Shown here: positions 43,589-52,862 of the stretch, piece by piece
How the letters are laid out: each line of letters opens with the position of its first letter
Position numbering within the stretch: position 1 is the first letter of the stretch
Assembly (NCBI RefSeq): GCF_000019225.1
Contig: NC_010995.1
Span: 1,434,501-1,498,500 of the forward strand
Source of the DNA: Cellvibrio japonicus Ueda107
GTDB lineage: Bacteria > Pseudomonadota > Gammaproteobacteria > Pseudomonadales > Cellvibrionaceae
DNA length: 64,000 nucleotides
Reading direction: 5' to 3'
Made by a program: the position numbers and the translations under genes
The notes under the pieces: model-generated
Told to the model about the DNA's origin: nothing
The model's database searches: none
The model's input: the letters and a program-made list of their open reading frames with translations, nothing else

Positions 43589-44551
43589 ATGAGTGCTCTT
43601 ATGACACCCCGCAACTATCTTTATCTGCTGCAGAAATACGACGAATACCAACCCCAGATTGAACGCCTGCTGGAATCCATTATTACTTCCCTGCCGCCGC
43701 TAAAGTTGCACAATGCCAACGAGCTGATGCAAAAAAAAGTTGAGCAATTACACCAATCCTATCCTTTTGTGGAATTGCTCTATTGCATTGATGAGCACGG
43801 CAACCAGGTAACAGAATCGGCGGCGGCTCCCAATATCGCAGACTCCAAGCGCCGTGAGCCCGGGTTGGGATCGGATCGCAGTAACCGGGTTTATTACACC
43901 AGCGCACGTGACAACAATCGGGCACTGACAGTAACCCAGCCCTATCTTTCCAGCGCTACCCAACAATTGGCGATTTCTGCGGTGCAGCGTTTTAACAGTG
44001 ATAAGGGGGATGTGCGTTACCTGGTGATTAATTTTAACCTGGAAAAATTAATCACCTTCCTCAATGGTGACGCGTTGCGTTTACGTGTACACCCGCTGTT
44101 TCAGGTGGTGTACGGCATCATTGGCTTAATGTTGGTATTGGTATCCGGGTTGCTGATTTTTTCGGCAGGGAAATCGCTGTTTGATGTGGTCTATGAACAT
44201 ACCAACACGGCTACCCAGGCATTCCATCTGGTGATTCTGGTGACCCTGGGGTTGGCTATTTTTGACCTGGGTAAAACCATCCTGGAGGAAGAAGTATTGC
44301 TGCACAAGGACATTCACCACACAGATTCCACCCGGCGCACTATCAGCCGTTTTATGTCGGCCATTGTTATTGCGGTTTCCATTGAATCATTGCTATTGAT
44401 GTTTAAATCCCTGTTGGGCGATCCGACACACCTCAATTCCGCTGTATTGATGCTGTTTGCTGCTGTTGCCTTACTGGTGGGGCTGGGCATTTACTTGCGT
44501 CTCACGACCGACAGGGTTAAAGATAAACGCCAGGGTAGGGACATTGTGTGA
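43589..44551 (+). CDS. PDC/Cache-type sensor membrane protein
   Basis: 320 residues. A PDC-like sensor part (about 15-160, with CIDEHGNQV and GSDRSNRVYYTSARDNNRA) is followed by four predicted helices (about 170-195, 208-228, 255-275, 285-308). There is no signalling output domain, so a partner would be needed. The stop overlaps the radA start (GTGTGA), implying coupled translation. PDC ligand sensing and the STAS gene upstream hint at a small signalling unit (inference). Confidence 0.75.
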   Translation: MSALMTPRNYLYLLQKYDEYQPQIERLLESIITSLPPLKLHNANELMQKKVEQLHQSYPFVELLYCIDEHGNQVTESAAAPNIADSKRREPGLGSDRSNRVYYTSARDNNRALTVTQPYLSSATQQLAISAVQRFNSDKGDVRYLVINFNLEKLITFLNGDALRLRVHPLFQVVYGIIGLMLVLVSGLLIFSAGKSLFDVVYEHTNTATQAFHLVILVTLGLAIFDLGKTILEEEVLLHKDIHHTDSTRRTISRFMSAIVIAVSIESLLLMFKSLLGDPTHLNSAVLMLFAAVALLVGLGIYLRLTTDRVKDKRQGRDIV

Positions 44552-45918
44552 GCAGTAAACAAAAATCCGCTTTTGTCTGTAATGAATGTGGTGCCGATTT
44601 TAAAAAATGGCAGGGACAGTGTACCGAGTGCGGTGCCTGGAATAGCCTGAGCGAGGTGCGCCTCGGCCCGACGCCGGGCAATCGCGCCGCCAAGTTTGAA
44701 GGCTATGCCGGTGGTGCCTCCGGTAATCCGGTGCAAACCCTTGCCCAGATTTCCCTACAGGATTTACCGCGTTTCAGCAGCGGTACCGGTGAGTTCGATC
44801 GTGTCCTGGGGGGAGGTTTTGTGCCTGGTTCTGTGGTGCTGATTGGCGGCAATCCCGGCGCGGGTAAATCGACATTACTGCTGCAAACCCTGTGTAATTT
44901 AGCGCGCACCATGTCCGCGCTCTATGTGACCGGTGAGGAATCCTTACAGCAGGTGGCCATGCGCGCGCAGCGCCTTGGCTTGCCGACGGATAAATTGCAA
45001 ATGCTGAGTGAAACCAGTGTCGAAGCCATCTGTGCAACGGCACAACAGGTTCAGCCCAAGGTGATGGTGATTGATTCCATCCAGGTTATGCACATGGAGG
45101 ATATTACTTCCGCACCCGGCTCCGTATCCCAGGTGCGGGAAAGTGCCGCTTATCTCACCCGTTTTGCCAAGCAAACAGGTACGGTATTGATCCTGGTCGG
45201 ACATGTCACCAAAGACGGCTCCCTGGCCGGGCCCAAGGTACTGGAGCATATGATTGATTGCTCAATCCTGCTGGAGGGGGATAACGACTCGCGTTTTCGC
45301 ACTTTGCGTGGCCATAAAAACCGTTTTGGGGCGGTAAATGAGCTGGGCGTATTTGCCATGACTGAGCAGGGCATGCGCGAAGTGAACAATCCCTCAGCGA
45401 TTTTTTTACAGCGTGCAGAAGATGTGGCTCCCGGTTCTGTGGTGATGGTCATGTGGGAGGGGACCCGCCCACTGTTGATTGAAATCCAGGCCCTGGTCGA
45501 TGATAGCCATATCGGCAACCCCCGAAGGGTAGCGGTGGGGATGGATCAAAATCGCTTGTCGATGTTGCTCGCTGTATTGCATCGCCACGGTGGCATTATG
45601 GTGGGAGACCAGGATGTCTTTGTGAATGTGGTCGGCGGTGTGCGTGTTATGGAAACCAGTGCGGATCTGGCGGTGTTGCTGGCGATTGTCTCCAGTTTTC
45701 GCGATCAATTATTGCCGCAGGATCTGATTGTATTTGGTGAGGTGGGGTTATCCGGGGAAATCCGTCCGGTTCCCAGCGGCCAGGAGCGTTTGCGCGAGGC
45801 AGCCAAGCACGGGTTTAAAAAAGCCATAGTGCCTTTTGCCAATGCGTCACGGGTGAAAGAGTTGGGAATTGAGGTTGTCGCCGTTAAAAATTTGCAACAG
45901 GCCCTGGAGTCGCTCTAA
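44548..45918 (+). CDS. radA: DNA repair protein RadA
   Basis: 456 residues from a GTG. Zinc-finger start CNECGADFKKWQGQCTECG (four Cys), RecA-like ATPase with Walker A GGNPGAGKST, the RadA KNRFG motif in HKNRFGAVNELG, and a Lon-like C-terminal part (LSGEIRPV). RadA helps branch migration in recombination repair. Overlaps the upstream gene by 4 nt and the converging solute-binding gene by 4 nt. Confidence 0.97.
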   Translation: MSSKQKSAFVCNECGADFKKWQGQCTECGAWNSLSEVRLGPTPGNRAAKFEGYAGGASGNPVQTLAQISLQDLPRFSSGTGEFDRVLGGGFVPGSVVLIGGNPGAGKSTLLLQTLCNLARTMSALYVTGEESLQQVAMRAQRLGLPTDKLQMLSETSVEAICATAQQVQPKVMVIDSIQVMHMEDITSAPGSVSQVRESAAYLTRFAKQTGTVLILVGHVTKDGSLAGPKVLEHMIDCSILLEGDNDSRFRTLRGHKNRFGAVNELGVFAMTEQGMREVNNPSAIFLQRAEDVAPGSVVMVMWEGTRPLLIEIQALVDDSHIGNPRRVAVGMDQNRLSMLLAVLHRHGGIMVGDQDVFVNVVGGVRVMETSADLAVLLAIVSSFRDQLLPQDLIVFGEVGLSGEIRPVPSGQERLREAAKHGFKKAIVPFANASRVKELGIEVVAVKNLQQALESL

Positions 45919-46772
45919 TCCTGATCCCTGTCGAACGTAGGGAGATGGATGATTGTGCGATCCATGTGCTGCAACGCATTCCAGGCATCTTTGAATTCCT
46001 CGATACTGAAAAACAATTCGCCCAGGCTGCCATCGGCCTGGGCCAGTTGCAGACCGCGCTCCAGGCGGCGAGCTAATTCCTGATTATTTTTATGCACAAA
46101 AAAATAAATCGGTTGCTCATAACGCAAAAGTAAATGGTTTTCTACAACCAGGTTAAGTTCCGGGCGCTCGCGGATTTCGCGCTGGATCTCATTGTAGGTC
46201 CGCGCCATAAAATCGAAGCGTTTGGCTGCCAGCATGCGAAAGAGCGATTCGTGGTTCCAGGCGGTGACGACACGAAAGCCATGGCGGCGAAATATGTCTG
46301 TATCACTCCAGTGTGTGCCACTGCCCAGTGTGAATTTGCGGAGACCTTCCAGGTCATGGATTGGCTTGAAGCGCGCCTGATCCTGTTTTCGTATTAACAG
46401 GAAGCGATACTCATTGATTCCGCGCAATAAATTGAATTTAACGGCTTCCAGGTGTTCTTCGCGCTCGCGCGTACTGCTGCTCCACATCACGTCCAGTTCA
46501 TCGTGCATGATCATTGCGCGAACGCGTTCACGTCCAACCGATTGGTCGATAAAGTGAAATTGGAGCTTTTCATTGGCTGTAGCGGTTTTACTCAAGGCCA
46601 ATTCAAGTGCCCGGATGTAATAATGCCTGGTGGATTCGGGTTCAACCTGTTGCGGATCTATCAAACGCAGATGGAGTGGTTTTTCACCGTAGCTGCCATG
46701 GCTGGCGCAGGTTAACAGGCCAAGTAACAGCCAATGGCCAAGAGCATGGAAATGTGGGCGCAGGGACAACAT
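45915..46772 (-). CDS. periplasmic solute-binding-like protein
   Basis: 285 residues. Signal peptide (HALGHWLLLGLLTCASHGSYG) then a solute-binding family 3-like bilobal pattern: LQFHFIDQSVGRERVRAMIM, LDVMWSSSTREREEHLEAVK, the GSGTHWSDTDIFRRHGF hinge, and LARRLERGLQLAQADGSLGE. Resembles stand-alone periplasmic binding proteins of signalling rather than transport, since no permease is nearby. Third gene behind two PilZ genes (13 nt gap). Confidence 0.75.
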   Translation of the reverse strand: MLSLRPHFHALGHWLLLGLLTCASHGSYGEKPLHLRLIDPQQVEPESTRHYYIRALELALSKTATANEKLQFHFIDQSVGRERVRAMIMHDELDVMWSSSTREREEHLEAVKFNLLRGINEYRFLLIRKQDQARFKPIHDLEGLRKFTLGSGTHWSDTDIFRRHGFRVVTAWNHESLFRMLAAKRFDFMARTYNEIQREIRERPELNLVVENHLLLRYEQPIYFFVHKNNQELARRLERGLQLAQADGSLGELFFSIEEFKDAWNALQHMDRTIIHLPTFDRDQD

Positions 46773-46785
46773 GGGATTGATGATT

Positions 46786-47169
46786 TTATCGGCTCTCTTG
46801 CGCGGATAGCTGGGTCAGCAATTCATCCAGCAGGTTTTTATCCGCCGGTGTATCCGGCTGGAATTCCAGGCCAAGGATATGGTCGCGTACATGGGCCAGG
46901 CGGCCGTGCAGGTGCAGGCTTTTTTTACCTGAGTGAGTAAACGCAGGAAAATCGTCCAGCATAACGTGTACACGCAGGGCGTCCCCCTTGCGCAACAAGT
47001 GTTCACTTAATAACCCAAGCTTGATGCCCGACGCCGATATATCTAACAGATGGGCTTCCCAGCCTTTGCTGGAATACTGCATTTGTGCATAGGCGCGCAA
47101 TGGCAGGCGCGGATACTGCCGGCGATCTTCGGGACTTGGCTGATTGTCCTCATGTTCCAGGGTATTCAT
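46786..47169 (-). CDS. PilZ-domain c-di-GMP-binding protein
   Basis: 127 residues. The binding motifs RRQYPR (RxxxR, about residues 16-21) and DISASG (D/NxSxxG) are both present with the usual spacing, so c-di-GMP binding is predicted. A single PilZ domain and an acidic tail. 15 nt after the other PilZ gene; likely one operon with it and the solute-binding gene. Confidence 0.9.
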   Translation of the reverse strand: MNTLEHEDNQPSPEDRRQYPRLPLRAYAQMQYSSKGWEAHLLDISASGIKLGLLSEHLLRKGDALRVHVMLDDFPAFTHSGKKSLHLHGRLAHVRDHILGLEFQPDTPADKNLLDELLTQLSAQESR

Positions 47170-47184
47170 GAGCTGTGCCTCGTC

Positions 47185-47562
47185 TTAGTAGTCGCTCATT
47201 AATTCCGAAAGTTCTCTCTCGGCAGCGGTGGCGTCTCCCAGGTTGAGTTCAATCAGGCGGCGCAGGTGGCAGACACTGTCGATATCAATTGCGCTGCACA
47301 CCAGCCCGGTCTGTTGGTTATGCTGGTGGGCCAGGGTCACCGACATGGCAATAGAGGTGTTATCGGCAAGGATAATTTTTACCAGTATGGGCTCTTGCTG
47401 GTTTACTGCTTCCGGTAGTTGCTGTTGCAGCAGCATGCCGTTGAGGGAAATATCCAGCAGGGTTGCCCGCCAGTGAAAATCACCTTGGGCCAATTCTACA
47501 TGGGCATCGAAAAGCACACGACTGAAGCGTCGCCGCTCGTTGGTTGATGAGGTTGTCGCCAT
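47185..47562 (-). CDS. PilZ-domain c-di-GMP-binding protein
   Basis: 125 residues. RRRFSRV (RxxxR near residue 11-15) and DISLNG (D/NxSxxG) are intact. Shares only the motifs with its neighbour, so the two are distant paralogues. Promoter region faces the ROK gene in the 228-nt divergent spacer. Confidence 0.9.
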   Translation of the reverse strand: MATTSSTNERRRFSRVLFDAHVELAQGDFHWRATLLDISLNGMLLQQQLPEAVNQQEPILVKIILADNTSIAMSVTLAHQHNQQTGLVCSAIDIDSVCHLRRLIELNLGDATAAERELSELMSDY

Positions 47563-47689
47563 ATTGTATTCGTTGTGAAAAGCAAAACATGCAATTGCGG
47601 GTTGATGTGATGAGTGTAGCTGCAGATAGGCGATTCGCCATTACTTGGGGGGTTCACTCTGCAAATACTTCGGTACTTACTCTACAAGT

Positions 47690-47719
47690 TTGCCCGGCCG
47701 GATGGCGCAAACCTATAAT
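47690..47719 (+). promoter_or_regulatory. sigma-70 promoter of the ROK kinase gene
   Basis: TTGCCC at 47690-47695 and TATAAT at 47714-47719, 18-nt spacer. Start of transcription expected near 47726, 65 nt before the ATG. Confidence 0.5.
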
Positions 47720-47734
47720 GCCGGTCGTATCAGT

Positions 47735-47756
47735 AGCCCTGTGGCAGGGCTGTTTT
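47735..47756 (+). other. leader hairpin with T-run (attenuator-like)
   Basis: AGCCCTG (47735-47741), 3-nt loop, CAGGGCT (47745-47751), then GTTTT. A short terminator-like hairpin inside the leader of the ROK gene, 34 nt before its start codon; could be an attenuator or chance. Confidence 0.4.
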
Positions 47757-47790
47757 CGATCAAGTACGGCGCGCTAATGGGATAGCAGAT

Positions 47791-48711
47791 ATGACAGAGT
47801 TTCGAATTGGTATAGATCTCGGCGGCACTAAAACCGAGGTCATCCTGCTTAATGGCGATAGCCAGGAGTTGTTTCGCACCCGCATTCCCACAGTGCGCAA
47901 TGATTATGCGGCTACCCTGCGCGATATTGCCGGATTGGTGCAACAGGCTGAAGCTGCTGCTGGCCAGGCACATTTGCCCGTGGGTATCGGTATTCCCGGT
48001 ACTATTTCGCGTAAAACCGGTTGCGTCAAAAATGCCAACGCTACCTGGCTGAATGGCAAACCTTTCCAGCAGGATCTTTCCGGGCATTTGCAGCGCCCTG
48101 TCCAAATGACCAACGATGCCAATTGCCTGGCGGTTTCGGAAGCCGTTGATGGTGCCGGGCGTGGTTATGATCTGGTATTTGCCGGTATCCTCGGAACGGG
48201 TTGTGGTGCTGGCCTGGTTTATCGGGGGATACCGCTGGTTGGGCCGAACGGGGTTGCCGGTGAATGGGGGCATAATCCCTTACCCTGGACGGCGGCCCCG
48301 GAATTGGAGGTGCGCACCTGCTATTGCGGTAAACGCGGTTGCCAGGAGACATTCCTGTCGGGAACCGGGCTGTGCCTGTCGTACCGCCTGGCGAGTAATC
48401 GCGAGCTACAGGGCCATGAGATTGTAGCGCTGGCCCGCGCCCGGGATGCACTGGCGGCCCAGGTGCTGGATAGCTATATCGATCAACTGGCCCGAGGTTT
48501 GGCCGCGATCGTTAACGTGATTGATCCCGATGTGATCGTGTTGGGGGGCGGCGCGTCCAATATTGATGAAATTTATAACCGGATACCCGAGCGCCTGTCC
48601 CGCTATGTGTTTGGTGGTGAGTGTGATACACCGGTTAAACGGGCGCTGCATGGCGACTCTTCCGGTGTGCGGGGGGCCGCCTGGTTGAATCCCCTGCACA
48701 ATCCCGGGTGA
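47791..48711 (+). CDS. ROK-family sugar kinase (fructokinase-like)
   Basis: 306 residues. RIGIDLGGTKTEVILL ATP-loop, GIPGTISR, MTNDANCLAVSEA catalytic-Asp region, and the ROK zinc motif GEWGHNPLPW with CYCGKRGCQE. This resembles Mak (manno(fructo)kinase) more than a repressor, as no HTH domain is present. Phosphorylates a hexose in the cytoplasm. Confidence 0.92.
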   Translation: MTEFRIGIDLGGTKTEVILLNGDSQELFRTRIPTVRNDYAATLRDIAGLVQQAEAAAGQAHLPVGIGIPGTISRKTGCVKNANATWLNGKPFQQDLSGHLQRPVQMTNDANCLAVSEAVDGAGRGYDLVFAGILGTGCGAGLVYRGIPLVGPNGVAGEWGHNPLPWTAAPELEVRTCYCGKRGCQETFLSGTGLCLSYRLASNRELQGHEIVALARARDALAAQVLDSYIDQLARGLAAIVNVIDPDVIVLGGGASNIDEIYNRIPERLSRYVFGGECDTPVKRALHGDSSGVRGAAWLNPLHNPG

Positions 48712-48778
48712 CCGGCACAGGTGTCGCAGTGCCTAAATCCTGATTCGGTTTTTTGTTGCCTTATAGTGAGGAGCGCAC

Positions 48779-49258
48779 ATGAGAGCAGGTGTATTTCGTG
48801 TATTAGCCAACCTCTGGCCACCGCTGTTTTTTGCCGGTATCAAGATTAACGCTCTGCGCAGGGATTATCGCGAAGCGCGTGTGACGCTCTATCTGCGCTG
48901 GTACACGCGCAATTATGTGGGGGTGCAATATGGCGGTAGCCTCATGTCCATGACAGATCCCTGGTACATGTTAATGTTGATGAATAATCTCGGTAATGAT
49001 TATTACGTGTGGGATAAGCATGCGGAGATTGATTACATCAGCCCCGGTAAAAGCCATGTCCAGGCACACTTTGTGTTGACCCAGGCCATGATCGATGATG
49101 TGAAAGCGAATACCGCCTCGGGGGAAAAATACCTGCCCACTTACACTGTCGAGATTCTCGATAGGGACAATACCCTGGTCGCGCGCGTTAAGCGCACCAT
49201 CTATATCAAACTAAAACCGCGTGCACGGCGCGGATCTGATGAGTCACCTCCATGTTGA
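48779..49258 (+). CDS. DUF4442 hotdog-fold protein
   Basis: 159 residues. LYLRWYTRNYVGVQYGGSLM then SMTDPWYMLMLMNNLG match the DUF4442/YiiD-C type hotdog, a thioesterase-like fold. Substrate unknown. Its stop overlaps the next gene start by about 7 nt (49252), so they are coupled. Confidence 0.85.
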   Translation: MRAGVFRVLANLWPPLFFAGIKINALRRDYREARVTLYLRWYTRNYVGVQYGGSLMSMTDPWYMLMLMNNLGNDYYVWDKHAEIDYISPGKSHVQAHFVLTQAMIDDVKANTASGEKYLPTYTVEILDRDNTLVARVKRTIYIKLKPRARRGSDESPPC

Positions 49259-50289
49259 ATGTTGCCCTTTGTTCTTATGGCATGTCGAGTAAGGTTTTCC
49301 ATGCCCCATTAATCACTGCCGAACCGCGCCTGAAGTTACACAGTATTTTGCAACGGCAGCAACCAACGGCCCTGGCAGATTATCCGCAGGTAACTGTTGC
49401 GCAAAGCTTTGCGGAGATTATCGAAAATCCGGATATCCATCTGGTGGTGGTAAATACACCCAACGAGTTTCATTTTCCGATGGCAAAGGCGGCGCTGTTG
49501 GCAGGCAAGCATGTAGTGGTGGAAAAGCCGTTTACGCTCAGTCTGGCAGAAGGTGAAGCGCTGATTGCCCTGGCGGAGCAACAGCAGCGGATTCTCTCGG
49601 TATTCCAAAACAAGCGCCTTGAAAGCGACCATCTGGATGTACAGCAGGTCATTCAATCGGGCCAGCTGGGGCGTATCGTTGAAGTGGAATGGCATTACGA
49701 TCGCTATCGCACCAGTATCACCCATAAAAAATGGAAGGAAGACAATTTACCCGGCTCGGGTACCTGGTTTGATTTGGGAATCCATATGGTCGATTCCATG
49801 CTGTGCCTGTTTGGCAAGCCCGAGGCTGTGTATGCCGAGATGCGCAGTTTGCGTCGGGCAGAAGGTTCTACCGATTATTTCACCAGTATTTTTCACTACC
49901 AGGATATGCGTGTCATGTTGCGCTCCAATACCTACGTTAGTGAAAAGGGAGCGACAGTGAGTGTCCATGGTGATAGGGGATCGTTCCTGAAGTTCGGGCA
50001 GGACGTTCAGGAGGCGCAGATGATGCGTGGTATTACCCCCGGTATGCCCGGTTGGGCCCAACCGGGTGAAGATAACTACGGCATCCTGCATTGCCATCAC
50101 CAGGGGGAAAGCCAGCGCCACCGGTTGCCTGGGCAGCCCGGATGCTATGAGCATTATTATCAAAACATTGTCGATGCCATTGTTGGCACAGCGCCTTTGG
50201 CCTTTTTGCCACAGCAGTCTTTGCTGGGGGTTGAATTGTTACTTGCCGGAGAGGAAAGTGCGCGACAACATCGGTTGGTCTCACTCTAA
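49252..50289 (+). CDS. Gfo/Idh/MocA-family oxidoreductase
   Basis: 345 residues. N-terminal NAD(P) Rossmann domain, with the family EKPFTLSLAEGEAL loop (VVVEKP, about 85-98) and a C-terminal domain with YDRYRTSITHKKWKEDNLPG then TWFDLGIHMVDSML, which resembles YdgJ-type dehydrogenases. Likely NAD(P)-dependent oxidation of a polyol or sugar; substrate unknown. Confidence 0.93.
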   Translation: MLNVALCSYGMSSKVFHAPLITAEPRLKLHSILQRQQPTALADYPQVTVAQSFAEIIENPDIHLVVVNTPNEFHFPMAKAALLAGKHVVVEKPFTLSLAEGEALIALAEQQQRILSVFQNKRLESDHLDVQQVIQSGQLGRIVEVEWHYDRYRTSITHKKWKEDNLPGSGTWFDLGIHMVDSMLCLFGKPEAVYAEMRSLRRAEGSTDYFTSIFHYQDMRVMLRSNTYVSEKGATVSVHGDRGSFLKFGQDVQEAQMMRGITPGMPGWAQPGEDNYGILHCHHQGESQRHRLPGQPGCYEHYYQNIVDAIVGTAPLAFLPQQSLLGVELLLAGEESARQHRLVSL

Positions 50290-50314
50290 CAAATACGTGT
50301 GGAAGGATGGTTTT

Positions 50315-50866
50315 ATGGTTGACGAGAACAGGAGCTATCTGGAGTCTGTGGTAGGGTTTGTGGGGGTGGTTGGCGGCTTGATCGCGATTTTTACCGGTGT
50401 GTATCAGTTATGGGAAAGTAATCAACAGGGGGTGCGCAATTTGCGCTGGGAGCAAGCCAAAATGGCCCGGGAAATGGTTAACAACATGCTTGCTGATGAA
50501 GGCTGGAAGGCCATGGAAATGATGGATTGGGATGATGACGGGCGCGAATATGAGATCAATGGTGAAAAGGTTCGAATCAATGCCGGAACTATCTATGCCG
50601 TACTGGAAAATCCGGTAAGTGATGCCAGGGCGAAATATATCGTGGACCGATTCGACCGCTCCTTGTTTTTAATCAGCCAATTGGAAATTGCTGTTCGCTC
50701 CAGCCTTGTCCAGATAGATGATGTGCGCTATCCGCTGAGCTGGTATGTAGGGCATCGTATGTGCGCTAAAAAGGCATTGTTTGAGGATTACATCAAAGAG
50801 AATGCCGCCCGGGAAACCTTGCAGTTTTTTGAGCGACTGGATGAGTGGAACCAGTGCCAGCGCTAA
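50315..50866 (+). CDS. small N-terminally anchored protein, unknown
   Basis: 183 residues from the ATG at 50315 (GGAAGG about 8 nt upstream; the open frame upstream is shadow). One N-terminal transmembrane stretch (FVGVVGGLIAIFTGVYQLW, about residues 13-31), then a mostly helical, charged soluble part with WDDDGREYEINGEKVRINAG and FERLDEWNQC. The pattern 'membrane anchor plus helical domain with FDRSLFLISQLE' is unlike any family I can name. It lies between the oxidoreductase and a bidirectional terminator. Confidence 0.65.
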   Translation: MVDENRSYLESVVGFVGVVGGLIAIFTGVYQLWESNQQGVRNLRWEQAKMAREMVNNMLADEGWKAMEMMDWDDDGREYEINGEKVRINAGTIYAVLENPVSDARAKYIVDRFDRSLFLISQLEIAVRSSLVQIDDVRYPLSWYVGHRMCAKKALFEDYIKENAARETLQFFERLDEWNQCQR

Positions 50867-50931
50867 AAAATCCGCTGGCTTATCAGGCGTTGTAACAAAG
50901 ACCAATCAATAAAAATACATCCTATAAAACA

Positions 50932-50958
50932 GGAAAAACGGCCAGCGGCCGTTTTTCC
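50932..50958. terminator. bidirectional terminator between converging genes
   Basis: GGAAAAACGGCC and GGCCGTTTTTCC form a perfect 12-bp stem around AGC; the A and T runs are symmetrical, so it ends both the plus-strand gene (50866) and the pectate lyase gene (50968). Confidence 0.9.
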
Positions 50959-50967
50959 CATCCATTA

Positions 50968-52494
50968 TTAGCGCTTGTAAGAGCACTTGTTAGGATTGCC
51001 ACCTGGGTCAGAGCCAAAGGCTGCAACGGTACAGGCAATTGTGCCTGGTACAGAAACGCGCTTGGTTACCCACTTGCCTTTACGGCCGAACGCAACCCAG
51101 CCATCACCAGACTCAACAGAGCAGGTACCATTCAAGTCAGCACACTTGGAGAATCCGCTTGGATAATCACCGGTACCACTCAATACTGGGGCAGAACCTG
51201 CGGAGCTGCTGACAGCGGCAGAACTGCTTGATGAGCTGCTGGAAGAGGAAACAGCCACCGAGCTGGATGAACGGCTGGAAGATGACGAAGAGACCGGTGT
51301 AGAGGAGGTCGATCCACCACAGGCGGAAGACGTCAACTGGGCATTGTTTTTACCAACACCGGCGAATTGCTCCAGCTTATCCTTAACACATTGTGCGCTT
51401 ACCGGTGAGTAGCTGTAAGGCAGGGAGATTGGGAAAGGCTGTGTTGTGGTCCAGTTGGTGGCATCAATGGTACCGCCGCTGCTCCAGGTGATGTTGTAGG
51501 TAGCAAAATCACCGGGATTGCGCACGTTGTTGTTACGCAGGTCCCAGAAACCACAATTGCTGCTGTCATAGCGGCAGGTGATCGGGTTCTTGGCATTTTG
51601 GAACCAGTTGCTTTCAATCAGTGCATAACCCGCCTGGCGCACGTTAATACCGGAATCGGTAATACCGTCGTACAGGTTGTTGTACACGTGAATCCAACCA
51701 CCGCGTTGCAAGGGCAGGCGCGCATTCACATTGCGATAAACGTTGTGGTGGAAAGTGATCTTGCGGCCGCCAGCGATGTCACTGCTGCTGGAACCATCGA
51801 GGCCCACTTTCTTCACATCGTGGATGTAGTTGTAAGAGACAGTGATGTCCTGGGAGCTTTTCTTGATGTCGATTGCACTTTCAAATGTCAGGTCGCCATC
51901 GGGAGAACCTTTACATTCGTTGTTCACTGCAAACAGCTCGTTGTGGTCAATCCATACGTTCACACCGCTGTCGATACGGATCATATCAGCATCGTTATTA
52001 GCACCTGCCAGGGCACCAATCTTCATGTTACGCACAATCACATTGCTGGATTTATTGATAACGATACCGAAGTTGGCGGAAGAGCCGTTGGCGCCCTGGA
52101 TGGTGACACCCTTGGTGAATTCCTTGATTTCTACATAGCGGTAAGCATCATTCCAGCGCGCCTTGGGACAGTTGCCTGACGAGTCAACGGTATGGTCGCG
52201 GATCACCTGGCTGATGAGGGCATCTTCGTTACCGGTGTAGGTAATGATAACGGGGTAAGCACCACCAGTGACTTTCTTGCCGTTATCATCCAGCTTGGCG
52301 TTGGCAATAATGGTGTTGATTTGCTCGTAGGTCGATGCGCTGAACGATCGAGCCCCTGTTACGTTACCGCCATCCGTCGTGGAGAAACCTGCGGTTGCGG
52401 CTGCAGATGCAGAGTTGCCAACAAGCAGGGCTGTGGCAAGGACTGCGGATTTGATAGCAAAAGGCAAACCTCTGAATACGTGAGTTTGAAACAT
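50968..52494 (-). CDS. secreted pectate lyase (PL1) with Ser linker and C-terminal module
   Basis: 508 residues. Signal peptide (KSAVLATALLVGNSASAA), then a polysaccharide lyase family 1 beta-helix (about 35-390) with VWIDHNEL, DGDLTFESAIDIKKSSQDIT (calcium-site Asp/Glu) and NARLPLQRGGWIHVYNNLYD (catalytic Arg). Linker of about 45 serine-rich residues (SSSSS repeats), then a C-terminal module of about 70 residues with CADLNGTC, DGWVAFGRKGKWVTKR and FGSDPGGNPNKCSYKR; a Cys-rich small domain found in plant-cell-wall enzymes. Cleaves pectate by beta-elimination outside the cell. The Ser linker is a hallmark of Cellvibrio enzymes. Confidence 0.95.
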   Translation of the reverse strand: MFQTHVFRGLPFAIKSAVLATALLVGNSASAAATAGFSTTDGGNVTGARSFSASTYEQINTIIANAKLDDNGKKVTGGAYPVIITYTGNEDALISQVIRDHTVDSSGNCPKARWNDAYRYVEIKEFTKGVTIQGANGSSANFGIVINKSSNVIVRNMKIGALAGANNDADMIRIDSGVNVWIDHNELFAVNNECKGSPDGDLTFESAIDIKKSSQDITVSYNYIHDVKKVGLDGSSSSDIAGGRKITFHHNVYRNVNARLPLQRGGWIHVYNNLYDGITDSGINVRQAGYALIESNWFQNAKNPITCRYDSSNCGFWDLRNNNVRNPGDFATYNITWSSGGTIDATNWTTTQPFPISLPYSYSPVSAQCVKDKLEQFAGVGKNNAQLTSSACGGSTSSTPVSSSSSSRSSSSVAVSSSSSSSSSSAAVSSSAGSAPVLSGTGDYPSGFSKCADLNGTCSVESGDGWVAFGRKGKWVTKRVSVPGTIACTVAAFGSDPGGNPNKCSYKR

Positions 52495-52862
52495 AATTAC
52501 AATCTCGTCTTAATTATTAAATTTAGGGACGGATTGACCGAGACCACGTTTGCACAATTTTATTGATGGAAAAGTGGGTAGGTAACGCCTTTTCCAATAG
52601 AAAGAATATTTTATTTTTATTCTCTGCCCGGTAGGCAGCTGTCTAAACCGAAGCGTAAAAACTCTTGAGTGAGGCACGACACAGATTACTTAACAGGTCG
52701 TGAAATCTATTCTGGCATTTATATGATTAAAAATCCAGATGACACACCTGTGTGAGTAATAGTTGTTTCCAATAGTTACAAACCTATATCCTTAAAATAA
52801 ACAGCGACTCAAAAAGTGGGTGTTTCATCAAAATGTTACAGGTGTTACCAGGGGGTAAACGG
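52495..52862. other. 368-nt divergent spacer between pectate lyase and SDR genes
   Basis: No gene seen. CTGCC-CGGTA-GGCAG dyad near 52627 and a CACAC-CT-GTGTG dyad near 52745 are present; either could be part of pectin- or CRP-type control, but neither fits a known box well. Confidence 0.4.
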
